A stretch of DNA of 64,000 bases from Lentzea aerocolonigenes (lineage in GTDB: Bacteria > Actinomycetota > Actinomycetes > Mycobacteriales > Pseudonocardiaceae). A model generated the notes under the pieces. The model was not told where the DNA came from, made no database searches, and saw nothing but the letters and a program-made list of their open reading frames with translations. Made by a program: the position numbers and the translations under genes. Where the stretch lies: assembly GCF_000974445.1 (NCBI RefSeq), contig NZ_BBOJ01000013.1, forward strand, positions 124,001 through 188,000, read 5' to 3'. Shown here one piece after another: positions 1 through 9,556 of this stretch (position 1 is its first letter; each line of letters starts with the position of its first letter).

Positions 1-813
1 CCCAACCTGCATCAACACAGCATCAAAGGGCCCGTGCACAGCCCCGATAGCCGAGTACCCCGGGAAGTACCCGGTGTCCCCGCTGTAGAACACAGACCGA
101 GAACCACGAGCAATCACCCACGAAGCCCACAAGGTGACGTTCCGCTGCACCGACCGCCCAGAAAAGTGCTGCGCCGCAGTACAAGTGAGCGTGAACCCGT
201 CCACGGAGAACGACTCGTCCCAGTCCAACTCGACAATCCGCGAGCTAGGCACGTCCCACCGCAACAGGTGAGCCCCCAACCCCAACGGCACCACAAACAC
301 CGCGGACGACAACCGAGTCAGCTCCTGAACCGTCTGCATGTCCAGGTGGTCGTAGTGGTCGTGCGACACCACGACCGCGCTCAAAGCAGGCAAATCCGAC
401 AACTCGTGCGGCACGGGGTGCAGCCGCCGAGGCCCGACGTGCGCGGACGGCGACACCCGGTCACTCCACACCGGATCCACCAGCACCGCGGCCCCGTCGA
501 TCTCGATCAGCGCGGAAGCATGGCCGTACCAGGTGATGTGCAGCCCCGAGCCGACGGGAGCGGAGGGCCCGACGAGCGGAACCGCCACGGACGGTTTGCG
601 GTCCTCGCCGCCGGAGATGAAGTCGCGCAACGAGAAGGAGTCGCGGTCCGGAACCGTGCTGACTTCCTTGTCGTTGTGGAACTTGCCGTTGCGGTAGCGC
701 GGCGACCGCGCCATTCGCGCCGGGTCCGGCTTTCCTCCCAGCTGCTTCGGCACGTCCCGCAGCGCCCACGCCACGCCCGCCAGTCCGAGCAGCCCGGCCA
801 ACGCCTTCTTCAT
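1..813 (-). CDS. MBL-fold metal-dependent hydrolase (NAPE-PLD/UlaG-like), 3' end outside window
   Basis: Metallo-beta-lactamase-fold hydrolase; 271 codons are visible and the C-terminus lies beyond base 1. It starts at an ATG (811-813) with a lysine pair and a hydrophobic stretch (ALAGLLGLAGVAWAL), suggesting a membrane anchor or signal. The zinc-binding signature SHDHYDHLD is at about residues 149-157, followed by HFSGR near residue 214 and GDTGY near residue 239; this combination is typical of the N-acyl-phosphatidylethanolamine phospholipase D-like branch of MBL proteins. The physiological substrate cannot be told from sequence. It lies downstream of pyc on the same strand, but a strong hairpin separates the two. 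Confidence 0.85.
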   Translation of the reverse strand, partial: MKKALAGLLGLAGVAWALRDVPKQLGGKPDPARMARSPRYRNGKFHNDKEVSTVPDRDSFSLRDFISGGEDRKPSVAVPLVGPSAPVGSGLHITWYGHASALIEIDGAAVLVDPVWSDRVSPSAHVGPRRLHPVPHELSDLPALSAVVVSHDHYDHLDMQTVQELTRLSSAVFVVPLGLGAHLLRWDVPSSRIVELDWDESFSVDGFTLTCTAAQHFSGRSVQRNVTLWASWVIARGSRSVFYSGDTGYFPGYSAIGAVHGPFDAVLMQVG

Positions 814-891
814 GATGCGAATCCCTCTCCCTGACCCCGTGCTCGGTGCAACGCACGGAATCGTCGTCGAGTTCCTCGCCCCTCGCAGCAC

Positions 892-922
892 GAAGGGCCC
901 GGCCGTCGAGACCGGGCCCTTC
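892..922 (-). terminator. Hairpin terminator after pyc
   Basis: Perfect 11-bp inverted repeat (gaagggcccgg / ccgggcccttc) around a 9-nt loop, 13 bp after the pyc stop. There is no clear T tract on the minus strand, so function is inferred from position and stem strength. Confidence 0.6.
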
Positions 923-934
923 GCACAACATCAG

Positions 935-3900
935 CTACTCCAGGACGATCAGCAGGTCTCCACCTTCGACCTGCTGGGCGCCGCGCAACGCCAGACGCTG
1001 CACGCGGCCCGCCTTCGGGGCGGTGATCGCGGCCTCCATCTTCATGGCCTCGATCGTCGCGACGGTCTGGCCGGCGTCGACGCTGTCGCCCTCGGCCACC
1101 GCCGCCGTCACCACGCCCGCGAACGGTGCCGCGACGTGGTTCGGGTTACCCCGATCGGCCTTCTCCGCGGCCGGGATGTCGGCCGCCACCGAACGGTCGC
1201 GGACCTGGATCGGGCGCAGCTGGCCGTTCAGGGTCGCCATGACCGTGCGGATGCCGCGCGCGTCGGCCTCGGAGATCGCCTCCAGGCCGATGAGCAGGCG
1301 GACACCCGGTTCCAGGTCGACCGAGTACTCCTCGCCCGGACGCAGGCCGTAGAAGAAGTCCTTGGAGCGCAACACCGACGTGTCGCCGTAAGCCTCGCGG
1401 TGAGCCCGGAACTCCTTCGTGGGCGCCGGGAACAGCAGGCGGTTCAGGGTCGCGCGGCGGTCGTCGACCAGCCCCGCCTCGTCCTCGGCCGACAGCTCCT
1501 CGATCGGCTTGGGAGCCGGGCGGCCCTCCAAAGCCTTGCTGCGGAACGGCTCCGGCCAGCCGCCGGGCGGGTCGCCCAGCTCGCCGTGCAGGAAGCCGAT
1601 CACCGACGCCGGGATGTCGTACTTGCCGGGGTCGGCCTCGAAGTCCTTCGGTGCCACGCCGGCCCCGACGAGGTGCAGCGCGAGGTCACCGACGACCTTG
1701 GACGACGGCGTCACCTTCACCAGGTGGCCGAGCATGCGGTCGGCGGCCGCGTACATCGACTCGATCTCCTCGAACTTCTCGCCGAGACCGAGTGCGACCG
1801 CCTGGGTGCGCAGGTTCGAGAGCTGACCACCGGGGATCTCGTGGTGGTACACGCGGCCGGTCGGGCCGGGGATGCCGGACTCGAACGGCGCGTAGATCTT
1901 GCGCACTGCTTCCCAATACGGCTCCAGGTCGCACACGTTCTGGAGGTTGAGGCCGGTGGAGTGCTCCGTGTGGTCCGTGAGCGCCACGATCGACGACAGC
2001 GGCGGCTGCGACGTCGTGCCCGCCATCGACGCGGTGGCGCCGTCGATCGCGTCCACGCCCGCCTGGATCGCGGCGAGGTACGTGGCCAGCTGGCCACCCG
2101 CCGTGTCGTGCGTGTGGAGGTGGACCGGGAGGTCGAACTCCTTGCGCAGCGCCGAGATCAACCGCGCCGCGGCCGGTGCCCGCAGCAGGCCCGCCATGTC
2201 CTTGACGGCCAGCACGTGCGCACCGGCGCCGACGATCTGCTCGGCGAGCTTGAGGTAGTAGTCCAGTGTGTACAGACGCTCGTCCGGGTTGGACAGGTCG
2301 CTCGTGTAGCAGAGCGCGACCTCGGCGACCGCCGTCCCGGTCTCGCGCACGGCCTCGATCGCCGGGCGCATCTGCTCGACGTCGTTCAGGGCGTCGAAGA
2401 TCCGGAAGATGTCGATGCCGGTGTTCGTCGCCTCCTGCACGAACGCCTTGGTGACCGCCTCCGGGTACGGCGTGTAGCCGACCGTGTTGCGGCCGCGCAG
2501 CAGCATCTGCAGGTTGATGTTCGGCACGGCCTCGCGCAACGCCGCGAGCCGCTCCCACGGGTCCTCGGCGAGGAACCGCAGCGCCACGTCGTAGGTCGCG
2601 CCGCCCCAGCACTCCAGCGACAGCAGCTCCGGCGTCATGCGCGCGACGTGCGGCGCGACGGCGAGCAGGTCCTTGGTGCGTACTCGGGTGGCGAGCAGCG
2701 ACTGGTGCGCGTCGCGGAACGTCGTGTCCGTGACGCCGACCGCCTTGCTCTCCCGCATCCACCGCGCGAAGCCCTCGGGGCCGAGCTCGACGAGCTTCTG
2801 CTTGGAGCCGGCGGGCGGTTCGGCGTTGAGGTCGATGACCGGCAGCTTCTCGCGCGGGTCCACCGCGGTCGGGCGGGTGCCGTTGGGGTGGTTGACCGTG
2901 ACGTCCGCGAGGTAGGTCAGCAGGCGCGTGCCGCGGTCGGCCGAGTGGCGCGCGGTCAGCAGGTGCGGGCGCTTCTCGATGAACGACGTGGTGACGCGGC
3001 CCTCGTAGAAGTCCGGGTCGTCCAGCACGGCCTGGATGAACGGGATGTTCGTGGACACACCGCGGATGCGGAACTCCGCGATCGCACGGCGCGCACGGGC
3101 GACGGCGAGACTGAAGGTGCGGCCGCGGCACGTGAGCTTCACGAGCATCGAGTCGAAGTGGGGGCTGATCGCCATGCCAGCGCCCGCCGTGCCGCCGTCG
3201 AGACGGATGCCGGAACCACCGGGCGAGCGGTAGGCGCTGATCGTGCCGGTGTCCGGGCGGAAACCGTTGGCCGGGTCCTCGGTGGTGATGCGGCACTGCA
3301 GCGCCGCACCGCGCAGCTGGACGGTGTCCTGGGACAGGCCCAGGTCCTCCAGCGTCTCGCCAGAGGCGATGCGCATCTGCGACTGCACGAGGTCGACGTC
3401 GGTCACCTCCTCGGTGACCGTGTGCTCGACCTGGATGCGCGGGTTCATCTCGATGAAGACGTAGTGACCCTGCGGGTCGAGCAGGAACTCGACGGTGCCG
3501 GCGTTGCGGTAACCGATGTGGCGGGCGAACTTCACCGCGTCGTTGCAGATGCGCGCGCGCAGCTCGGGGTCGAGGTTCGGCGCGGGCGCGATCTCGATGA
3601 CCTTCTGGTGGCGCCGCTGCACGGAGCAGTCGCGCTCGAAGAGGTGGATCACGTTGCCCTGGCCGTCGGCGAGGATCTGCACCTCGATGTGGCGCGGCTC
3701 GACCACGGCCTGCTCGAGGAACACCGTCGGGTCGCCGAACGCCGACTCCGCCTCGCGCGACGCGGCTTCGAGGGCCTCGCGCAGCGCGGCCGGGTCGTCG
3801 ACCTTGCGCATGCCTCGGCCACCACCACCGGCGACGGCCTTGACGAACACGGGGAACCGCATCGACTTCGACGCTTCGAGCAGCTCGTCCACGTTCGACG

Positions 3901-4312
3901 ACGGCTCGCTCGACTCCAGCACCGGCAGGCCGGCCTCGCGGGCGGCGGCGATGGCGCGCGCCTTGTTGCCGGTGAGCTCCAGCACCTCGGCGACGGGGCC
4001 GATGAACGTGAGACCGGCCTCGCGGCAGGCCATCGCGAGCTCCGGGTTCTCGGACAGGAAGCCGTAACCGGGGTAGATCGCGTCGGCGCCGGCCTTCCGG
4101 GCGGCCTTGATGATCTCGTCGACGGAGAGGTAGGCGCGGACGGGATGTCCGGGCTCGCCGATCTCGTAGGACTCGTCCGCCTTCAACCGGTGCAGCGAGT
4201 TGCGGTCCTCGTGAGGGAAGACGGCGACCGTTCCAGCGCCCAGTTCGTAGGCGGCTCGGAACGCGCGAATCGCGATCTCGCCGCGGTTGGCGACAAGAAC
4301 CTTGCGGAACAT
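935..4312 (-). CDS. pyc: Pyruvate carboxylase
   Basis: Biotin-dependent enzyme converting pyruvate, bicarbonate and ATP to oxaloacetate (anaplerosis). The 1125-residue length fits a single-chain pyruvate carboxylase. Order of domains: biotin carboxylase (residues 1-450, starting VLVANRGEIAIRA, with ATP-grasp motif GGGGRGMRKV near 165), carboxyltransferase (about 520-800, metal/substrate motif TTFRDAHQSLLATR), tetramerisation region, and C-terminal biotin carrier with EAMKMEA near 1090, whose middle Lys is the biotin site. Starts at ATG 4312. It is divergent from the DivIVA-like gene across 233 bp. It corresponds in position to Rv2967c of M. tuberculosis. Long reading frames on the opposite strand here are antisense shadows. 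Confidence 0.98.
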   Translation of the reverse strand: MFRKVLVANRGEIAIRAFRAAYELGAGTVAVFPHEDRNSLHRLKADESYEIGEPGHPVRAYLSVDEIIKAARKAGADAIYPGYGFLSENPELAMACREAGLTFIGPVAEVLELTGNKARAIAAAREAGLPVLESSEPSSNVDELLEASKSMRFPVFVKAVAGGGGRGMRKVDDPAALREALEAASREAESAFGDPTVFLEQAVVEPRHIEVQILADGQGNVIHLFERDCSVQRRHQKVIEIAPAPNLDPELRARICNDAVKFARHIGYRNAGTVEFLLDPQGHYVFIEMNPRIQVEHTVTEEVTDVDLVQSQMRIASGETLEDLGLSQDTVQLRGAALQCRITTEDPANGFRPDTGTISAYRSPGGSGIRLDGGTAGAGMAISPHFDSMLVKLTCRGRTFSLAVARARRAIAEFRIRGVSTNIPFIQAVLDDPDFYEGRVTTSFIEKRPHLLTARHSADRGTRLLTYLADVTVNHPNGTRPTAVDPREKLPVIDLNAEPPAGSKQKLVELGPEGFARWMRESKAVGVTDTTFRDAHQSLLATRVRTKDLLAVAPHVARMTPELLSLECWGGATYDVALRFLAEDPWERLAALREAVPNINLQMLLRGRNTVGYTPYPEAVTKAFVQEATNTGIDIFRIFDALNDVEQMRPAIEAVRETGTAVAEVALCYTSDLSNPDERLYTLDYYLKLAEQIVGAGAHVLAVKDMAGLLRAPAAARLISALRKEFDLPVHLHTHDTAGGQLATYLAAIQAGVDAIDGATASMAGTTSQPPLSSIVALTDHTEHSTGLNLQNVCDLEPYWEAVRKIYAPFESGIPGPTGRVYHHEIPGGQLSNLRTQAVALGLGEKFEEIESMYAAADRMLGHLVKVTPSSKVVGDLALHLVGAGVAPKDFEADPGKYDIPASVIGFLHGELGDPPGGWPEPFRSKALEGRPAPKPIEELSAEDEAGLVDDRRATLNRLLFPAPTKEFRAHREAYGDTSVLRSKDFFYGLRPGEEYSVDLEPGVRLLIGLEAISEADARGIRTVMATLNGQLRPIQVRDRSVAADIPAAEKADRGNPNHVAAPFAGVVTAAVAEGDSVDAGQTVATIEAMKMEAAITAPKAGRVQRLALRGAQQVEGGDLLIVLE

Positions 4313-4545
4313 CCGTTGCCCTCCCGGAGTTACTCGACGGTCAGTTCGGGCACGTTACCGTGCGACTCTTGCCTGTTGGGAGGACTGTCTCACGTGATGG
4401 GTGTCATCGTGATCGGTCCGGCTCGTGAGAATTGTCGCGGTTTGAGGGCTGGCTGAACACCAGCCACCCGGTCAGACTCCACCCGGTAGTGGGATTAACC
4501 AGATCGAGTGACGATCTTGATGACCATCTCGGTAGGGTGAGCCAT

Positions 4546-5856
4546 ATGGCCGGGGCTGATGGAGCCGGGCAGCCTACTGCCCGCACACCGCATTTCGACG
4601 TTGTCCTCCGTGGTTACAACCAGCGACAGGTGAATGAGCGCGTCACTCGCCTGGAGTTCGATCTCAAGAACTCGAACCGCTCCCGAGACGCGGCTGCCGC
4701 GCAGGTGGCGGAGCTGACGAAGCTCCTGAACTCGATGCGCGCCGATCTCGACAAGACCAAGATGCAGCTCCACAACCTCGCCAACAGCCCCGTGAGCGCG
4801 TCGAACGTCACCGAGCGTGTCCGCGTGATGATGTCGCTGGCCGAGGAAGAGATCGCGGACATCCGCAAGGACGCCCTCGACAAGGCGGCCGCGACCCGTG
4901 CCGAGGCCGAGAAGCAGGCCGCCGAGCAACGGGAGAGCCACAACCGTCTCCTCGCCGAGACCGAGGCCCGCCGCAAGCAGCTGGAAGTCGCCCACCAGCA
5001 GCGCACGACCGAGCTCGAGAAGCAGTTCGCCGAACGCAGGGCGGAACTGGAGGCCGAGCACGAGGCGCTGCGCACCAAGCTCGTCTCGGAGCACGAGACC
5101 CTGGTCGCCGAGGTGCGCGCGGAGGGCGAGCGCGTGGCCGCCGAGTTCGAGCAGAAGTCGGCCGACCTGGACGCCCGCCGAGTGGAGCTCGACCAGAAGT
5201 ACAAGGCGTACCACGACGAGCTGGACAAGGAGTACGACGGCCTCAAGGCGAAGCTGACCGCGGAGCACCAGAAGGTGCTGGCGGACGCGCGGGCCGAGGC
5301 CGAGCGCATCGCCGCCGAGTCCGAGGTCGCGCGCGTCGAGGCGTTGCAGAAGCTCGACGACGCCCTGAAGGCCAAGCAGGCCGAGGCCGAGAAGGTGCTC
5401 GCCGACCTCGAGGCCGAGGCGCTGGCGAAGGCCGAGAAGACCACCTCTGACGCGTCCGCGCAGGCGACCGCCCTGGTCAGCGCGGCGGAGGAGAAGGCGG
5501 CGACGACGCTGCGCGAGGCGTCGGAGAAGGCAGAGACCAAGGTGCGCGAGGCCGACGAGAAGGCCACCACGCTGGTGCGCGACGCCGAGGCGAAGACCTC
5601 AGCCCTCGTGCGCGAGGCCGAGGAGAAGTCGGCCGCCGCGGTGGCCGAAGCCGACCAGCGCGCGGCGGCGGCGTCCGAGAAGGAAGCCTCGCTGCGGGCG
5701 GCGCACGACAACCTCGCCACGCAGTTCCACGCGGCCCAGGCGGCGGTGGAGGCGGCGATGTCGGTGCTGAAGCCGCTGGAGGACGGCTCGGCCGACGCCG
5801 ACGAAGCCCCGGCCGAGCAGGCGACCGAGCAGCTGCCGAAGCCGCGCCAGAACTGA
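4546..5856 (+). CDS. DivIVA-domain coiled-coil protein
   Basis: The first 35 residues match a DivIVA-type N-terminus (HFDVVLRGYNQRQVNERV, then a coiled-coil start). The rest of the 436 residues is almost entirely Ala/Glu/Lys/Arg/Gln-rich heptad sequence with repeated EAE-, EEK- and REA-type blocks, ending in a short acidic tail. DivIVA-like proteins in actinobacteria mark curved membranes and organise cell-wall growth or septation; which process this one serves is not shown. Start chosen at ATG 4546, 8 nt after ggtaggg; an in-frame GTG at 4537 is an alternative. It converges with the sialidase-like gene, with stops 2 bp apart. Confidence 0.85.
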   Translation: MAGADGAGQPTARTPHFDVVLRGYNQRQVNERVTRLEFDLKNSNRSRDAAAAQVAELTKLLNSMRADLDKTKMQLHNLANSPVSASNVTERVRVMMSLAEEEIADIRKDALDKAAATRAEAEKQAAEQRESHNRLLAETEARRKQLEVAHQQRTTELEKQFAERRAELEAEHEALRTKLVSEHETLVAEVRAEGERVAAEFEQKSADLDARRVELDQKYKAYHDELDKEYDGLKAKLTAEHQKVLADARAEAERIAAESEVARVEALQKLDDALKAKQAEAEKVLADLEAEALAKAEKTTSDASAQATALVSAAEEKAATTLREASEKAETKVREADEKATTLVRDAEAKTSALVREAEEKSAAAVAEADQRAAAASEKEASLRAAHDNLATQFHAAQAAVEAAMSVLKPLEDGSADADEAPAEQATEQLPKPRQN

Positions 5857-5858
5857 CC

Positions 5859-6992
5859 TCAGCCGGGGAACGGCGGCAGGCTGCTGGTCGCCCAGCTCGT
5901 GTGGCAGACGCCCTCGGCCACGTAGTCGCTGGCGAACCCGATCAGCGAAGCCCCGTCGAGCGACGCCACCCCGGCCGGGTGGTAGTTCGGGCAGTTGTCG
6001 TCGCGCGCGCCGGGCACCGGAACCGGCGCGGGCGCCTCGTACCAGCCGTCCGCGCCGCCGTTCTCCGAGACGAAGACCGTCCTGCCGTTGCCGGGGTCGA
6101 CCTTGCCGTCGGCGGACATCAGCATCTGTCCCATGAGGATCACGCGCCCGCGCGACGTGCCGTTGGGCGCGAGGGCGATCGACGGCGTGTGCGCGAAGTA
6201 CTTGCCGTCCTTCGTCGTCGGCCGCTCGCCGAACCACTTCGGGTCACCCCAGTGCACGCCGTCCGGTGACGTCCGGTGGAACGCCTCGCAGAAGTACTGG
6301 TTCGGCTGCGCGCAGATCTCGTACATCATGTAGTACTCGCCCGTCGGCAACCGCTTGACCTGCGACATCCCCGGCCGATACGCCCTGGGCCAGACCGCGA
6401 CGATCTTCTGCTTCGCCGACCAGTTCCTGCCGTCCGCGGACACCGTCCTGCCGATGTACTGGCTGTGCCCCGGATCCGTCTCGTCGGCGAAGTAGCAGTT
6501 CAGCCTGCCGTCCGCGTCCACGGACAGGTCCGGCTCCCACAGCCCGCCGCCCTTGCCCGCCCGCGCGCACTCGGACAGGTACTCCCAGGTCTCGCCGGCG
6601 TCGCGGCTGCGCCAGATCCGCGCCTTCAAGCCCTCCGACTTGAGCCCGACCGACCCCGCCCACAACACGGTGCCCGCGGGCATGTCCCCGACCTGCCGCG
6701 GCAACTCGTAGAGGTGACCGCAGCACAGCGCGTGGGCGGCCTCGGGATCGCTGAACCTGCTGATCTTGCGGAACCGCTGGCCGTTGCGGTTGGCGCGCAG
6801 GACGTCGACGTCCTGGAACCGGTCGAGCACCACGAGGATCGCGCCGCGGTGGGCACCGTGTTCGAGGCGGATGGCGTGGGGGTAGCGGGATTCCTCGCCG
6901 GTCAGCACCTTGGGGCTCGCTCCGGCTGGGGTCGGGGCCAGGATCGAGAGGGCGAGAACGGCCACGAGCGTGGTGGTGATCAGGCGGCGCAC
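5859..6992 (-). CDS. Secreted sialidase-like (BNR/Asp-box) protein
   Basis: 377 residues beginning with a classical signal peptide (VRRLITTTLVAVLALSIL, then PTPAGASP with cleavage near ASA/GAS). The mature part contains Asp-box-like motifs SRDAGETW, SADGRNW and SPDGVHW spaced through the chain, as in six-bladed sialidase beta-propellers. Several Cys residues (CCGH, CAQPNQYFC, DDNC, VCH) fit an exported disulfide-containing protein. Whether it is a true sialidase is uncertain, because the catalytic Arg triad was not verified. Start chosen at GTG 6992 because the signal peptide begins there; the frame stays open upstream but that stretch is a low-complexity Pro/Arg shadow. Confidence 0.75.
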   Translation of the reverse strand: MRRLITTTLVAVLALSILAPTPAGASPKVLTGEESRYPHAIRLEHGAHRGAILVVLDRFQDVDVLRANRNGQRFRKISRFSDPEAAHALCCGHLYELPRQVGDMPAGTVLWAGSVGLKSEGLKARIWRSRDAGETWEYLSECARAGKGGGLWEPDLSVDADGRLNCYFADETDPGHSQYIGRTVSADGRNWSAKQKIVAVWPRAYRPGMSQVKRLPTGEYYMMYEICAQPNQYFCEAFHRTSPDGVHWGDPKWFGERPTTKDGKYFAHTPSIALAPNGTSRGRVILMGQMLMSADGKVDPGNGRTVFVSENGGADGWYEAPAPVPVPGARDDNCPNYHPAGVASLDGASLIGFASDYVAEGVCHTSWATSSLPPFPG

Positions 6993-7385
6993 GGGTGGGA
7001 ACGTACGGCTCGGGTGGGCTGGGGTGGCGGGTGGCGCGCGTACACCTTCAGGTGATTGGGGGCGGAGAGGTTTTGGCGCGGGGGTGGCGGCGCGGCTGGT
7101 GGCTGGCGGGGGTGGTGCCGGTCGGTCGGAACTGGTCGATCGAGGTGGCGGGGCGGGCACGGCTGACGCGCGGCGGCTCGCGCGTCCGGCTGGCGGGCGG
7201 CGGTGGCGGGCTCGAGGGGTCGGCGGGAACCGGTCGATCGAGGTGCCGGTCGTGGAGCGCGCGGCTGGGCAAGGGGTTCGAGGTGGGGTTGGCAGACGAG
7301 CGGGCAAGGTTTGCCGGCGGCCGAGAGCGGACAGCGGTCAACCGCGGTCGGTTCAGACCGCCGCCTTCCCGGCGAGCGTGTCCGG
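6993..7385. other. Gene-free, strongly G-skewed interval with a direct repeat
   Basis: This 393-bp gap between recG and the sialidase-like gene holds no convincing gene. The plus strand is extremely G-rich and C-poor, with many runs of 3-5 G. A 24-bp segment at 7128-7151 recurs at 7226-7249 with about two differences (core ggtcgatcgaggtg). Open frames here are Pro/Arg/Ser-rich and look like composition artefacts. It must hold the promoter of the sialidase-like gene. Confidence 0.6.
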
Positions 7386-9542
7386 CTAGGTCTTCTCCAG
7401 GAACTCCGCCCGCTCCTCCGTCAGCAGCGTCGCCACCATCCCGGCCAGCCCCGGATGCCTCACCAGGTCCGGGTCCGCGTCGACCACGCGCTGGGCCGCC
7501 ACCCGCGCGTCCGCGATGATGTCCTCGTCGCGCAGCAGGGAGAGCATCTTCAGGGCCGAGCGGCGGCCTGACTGGGCGGCGCCGAGGATGTCGCCTTCGC
7601 GGCGCAGTTCCAGGTCCAGCTGGGCGAGTTCGAAGCCGTCCAGAGTGGACTCGACGGCGCGGAGGCGTTCCATCGTGGCCGTCATCTCCGGCATTTCCGT
7701 GACCAGCAGGCACAGGCCCGGCGCGCTGCCTCGGCCCACGCGGCCGCGGAGCTGGTGGAGCTGTGAGACGCCGAAGCGGTCCGCGTCCATGATGGCCATG
7801 ACGGTGGCGTTCGGGACGTTGACGCCCACCTCGATGACGGTGGTGGCGACCAGTACTTGCACCTCGTTGGCCGCGAAGGCGCGCATCACGGCGTCCTTCT
7901 CGTCCGGGGGCATGCGGCCGTGCAGGATCTCCACCCGCAGGCCGCGCAACGGGCCCTGCGCCAGCATGGTCGCCACGTCGATCACGGACAGGGCCGGGCG
8001 CTTGTCCTCGTCGTCGGACTTCGCTGGCTCCTCGTCGCCGATGCGCGGGCAGACGAAGTACGCCTGGTGGCCTGCCGCCACCTCCTCGCGGACGCGGGCG
8101 AACGCGCGGTCCAGCCACGTCGGCTTCTCGCGCGCCGGGACCACCGAGGTCTTGATGGGCGAGCGGCCGCCCGGCAGCTCGCGCAGGGCCGAGACCTCCA
8201 GGTCGCCGTAGACGGTCATGGCCACCGTGCGCGGGATCGGGGTCGCGGTCATCACCAGCACGTGCGGGTTCTCGCGTTCGCCCCGCGCGGAAAGAGCGGC
8301 GCGTTGCTCGACGCCGAACCGGTGCTGCTCGTCGACCACGACGAGGCCGAGCGAGTGGAACTCCACCTTCTCCTGGATGATCGCGTGCGTGCCGACGACG
8401 ATGCCCGCCTCGCCGGTCACGATGTCGAGCAACGCCTGGCGCCGCTGGGCCGTGTTCATCGAACCGGTCAGCAGCGTCACGCGCGTCGCGTTCTCCGCGC
8501 CGCCCAGCTGACCTGCCTGGGCGAGGTCGCCGAGCATCTCCTGCAGCGAGCGGGCGTGTTGTGCCGCAAGGACTTCCGTGGGGGCGAGCATCGCCGACTG
8601 ACGGCCGGCGTCGACGGTCTGCAACATGGCTCGCAACGCGACCATCGTCTTGCCCGACCCCACTTCCCCTTGCAGCAGGCGGTTCATGGGCACGACCGAC
8701 TCGAGGTCGGAGGCGATCTGCTCGCCGACCTCCACCTGCCCCTTGGTCAGCTCGAACGGCAGCCGCGCGTCGAACGCGTCCAGAATGCCTCCGGCACGGC
8801 GCGCGCACGAAGGCGCCGGACGGGCCCTGGAAGCCTTGCGGCGCTGGGCGAGCGTCAGCTGCACGGCCAGGGCCTCGTCCCACTTCAGCCGTTGCTGAGC
8901 CACGGAGATCTGCGCCCAGCTCTCCGGACGGTGGATCGCCCGCAGCGCCTCCTCCAGGCCGATCAGACCCTGCTCGGAGCGGAAGTCGGCGGGCAGCGGG
9001 TCCTCCGGCACGCCGTCCCAGATCTCCAGCAGCTGCTTGACGCAGTTCGCGATGTTCCACGTGTTGATGTGCTGCGACGCCGGGTAGACGGGCAGGAACG
9101 CCTGCAGGAACGATGATCCGTCCTGCTCCGGGGTGAGGATCTCGAACGCCGGGTGCACCAGCTGGAGGTTCTGCCGGTAGCGGCCGACCTTGCCCGCGAA
9201 CAGCGCGCGCGTGCCCGGCAGCAGCTCCTGCTCGGCCACGAACGCCACCTTGCCGAAGAACACGAGGTGCAGCTCGGACGTGCCGTCCGTGATCACCGCT
9301 TCGGTCATGTGGCCGTGCCGGGCCTTCATGCGCCGCTTGGTGCACTTGCGCACCTCGGCCTGCACCGTCACGTGCTCGTCGATTTCCAGAGACCGGATGT
9401 CGGTCAGCTTCCCGCGCTCGTCGTAGCGGCGCGGGTAGTGGCGCAGCAGGTCACCGACCGTCGTGAGGCCGAGGCCGGTCTCCAGTGCGTCGGCGGTCTT
9501 CTTGCCGAGCAACGGCTGCAGCTTGTCGTCGAAGGAGATCAT
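7386..9542 (-). CDS. recG: ATP-dependent DNA helicase RecG
   Basis: 718-residue branch-migrating helicase that remodels stalled forks and Holliday junctions. An N-terminal wedge/OB region precedes the motor: Walker A GEVGSGKT near residue 295, DEQHRFG (DExH-type Walker B) near 405, TATPIPRT near 440, and QLRGRVGRG (motif VI) near 600. Start chosen at ATG 9542 (MISFDDKLQPLLGKKTA), which gives the usual RecG N-terminus; the frame is open further upstream only because it runs antisense to the DAK2 gene end. It lies 14 nt after the DAK2 gene and is probably co-transcribed, the same order as Rv2974c/2975c-Rv2973c. Confidence 0.97.
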   Translation of the reverse strand: MISFDDKLQPLLGKKTADALETGLGLTTVGDLLRHYPRRYDERGKLTDIRSLEIDEHVTVQAEVRKCTKRRMKARHGHMTEAVITDGTSELHLVFFGKVAFVAEQELLPGTRALFAGKVGRYRQNLQLVHPAFEILTPEQDGSSFLQAFLPVYPASQHINTWNIANCVKQLLEIWDGVPEDPLPADFRSEQGLIGLEEALRAIHRPESWAQISVAQQRLKWDEALAVQLTLAQRRKASRARPAPSCARRAGGILDAFDARLPFELTKGQVEVGEQIASDLESVVPMNRLLQGEVGSGKTMVALRAMLQTVDAGRQSAMLAPTEVLAAQHARSLQEMLGDLAQAGQLGGAENATRVTLLTGSMNTAQRRQALLDIVTGEAGIVVGTHAIIQEKVEFHSLGLVVVDEQHRFGVEQRAALSARGERENPHVLVMTATPIPRTVAMTVYGDLEVSALRELPGGRSPIKTSVVPAREKPTWLDRAFARVREEVAAGHQAYFVCPRIGDEEPAKSDDEDKRPALSVIDVATMLAQGPLRGLRVEILHGRMPPDEKDAVMRAFAANEVQVLVATTVIEVGVNVPNATVMAIMDADRFGVSQLHQLRGRVGRGSAPGLCLLVTEMPEMTATMERLRAVESTLDGFELAQLDLELRREGDILGAAQSGRRSALKMLSLLRDEDIIADARVAAQRVVDADPDLVRHPGLAGMVATLLTEERAEFLEKT

Positions 9543-9556
9543 CGCGTCCCATTGAA

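Noticed and set aside
812..4456. Very long + strand frame opposite pyc (about 1200 codons)
   Set aside because: Antisense shadow of pyruvate carboxylase; Arg/His/Leu-rich with no family motif, as expected when high-GC codons are read in the mirror frame.
6910..7519. Overlapping + strand frames across the G-rich spacer
   Set aside because: Gly/Arg/Val-rich composition artefacts of the G-skew; they overlap recG and the sialidase-like gene.
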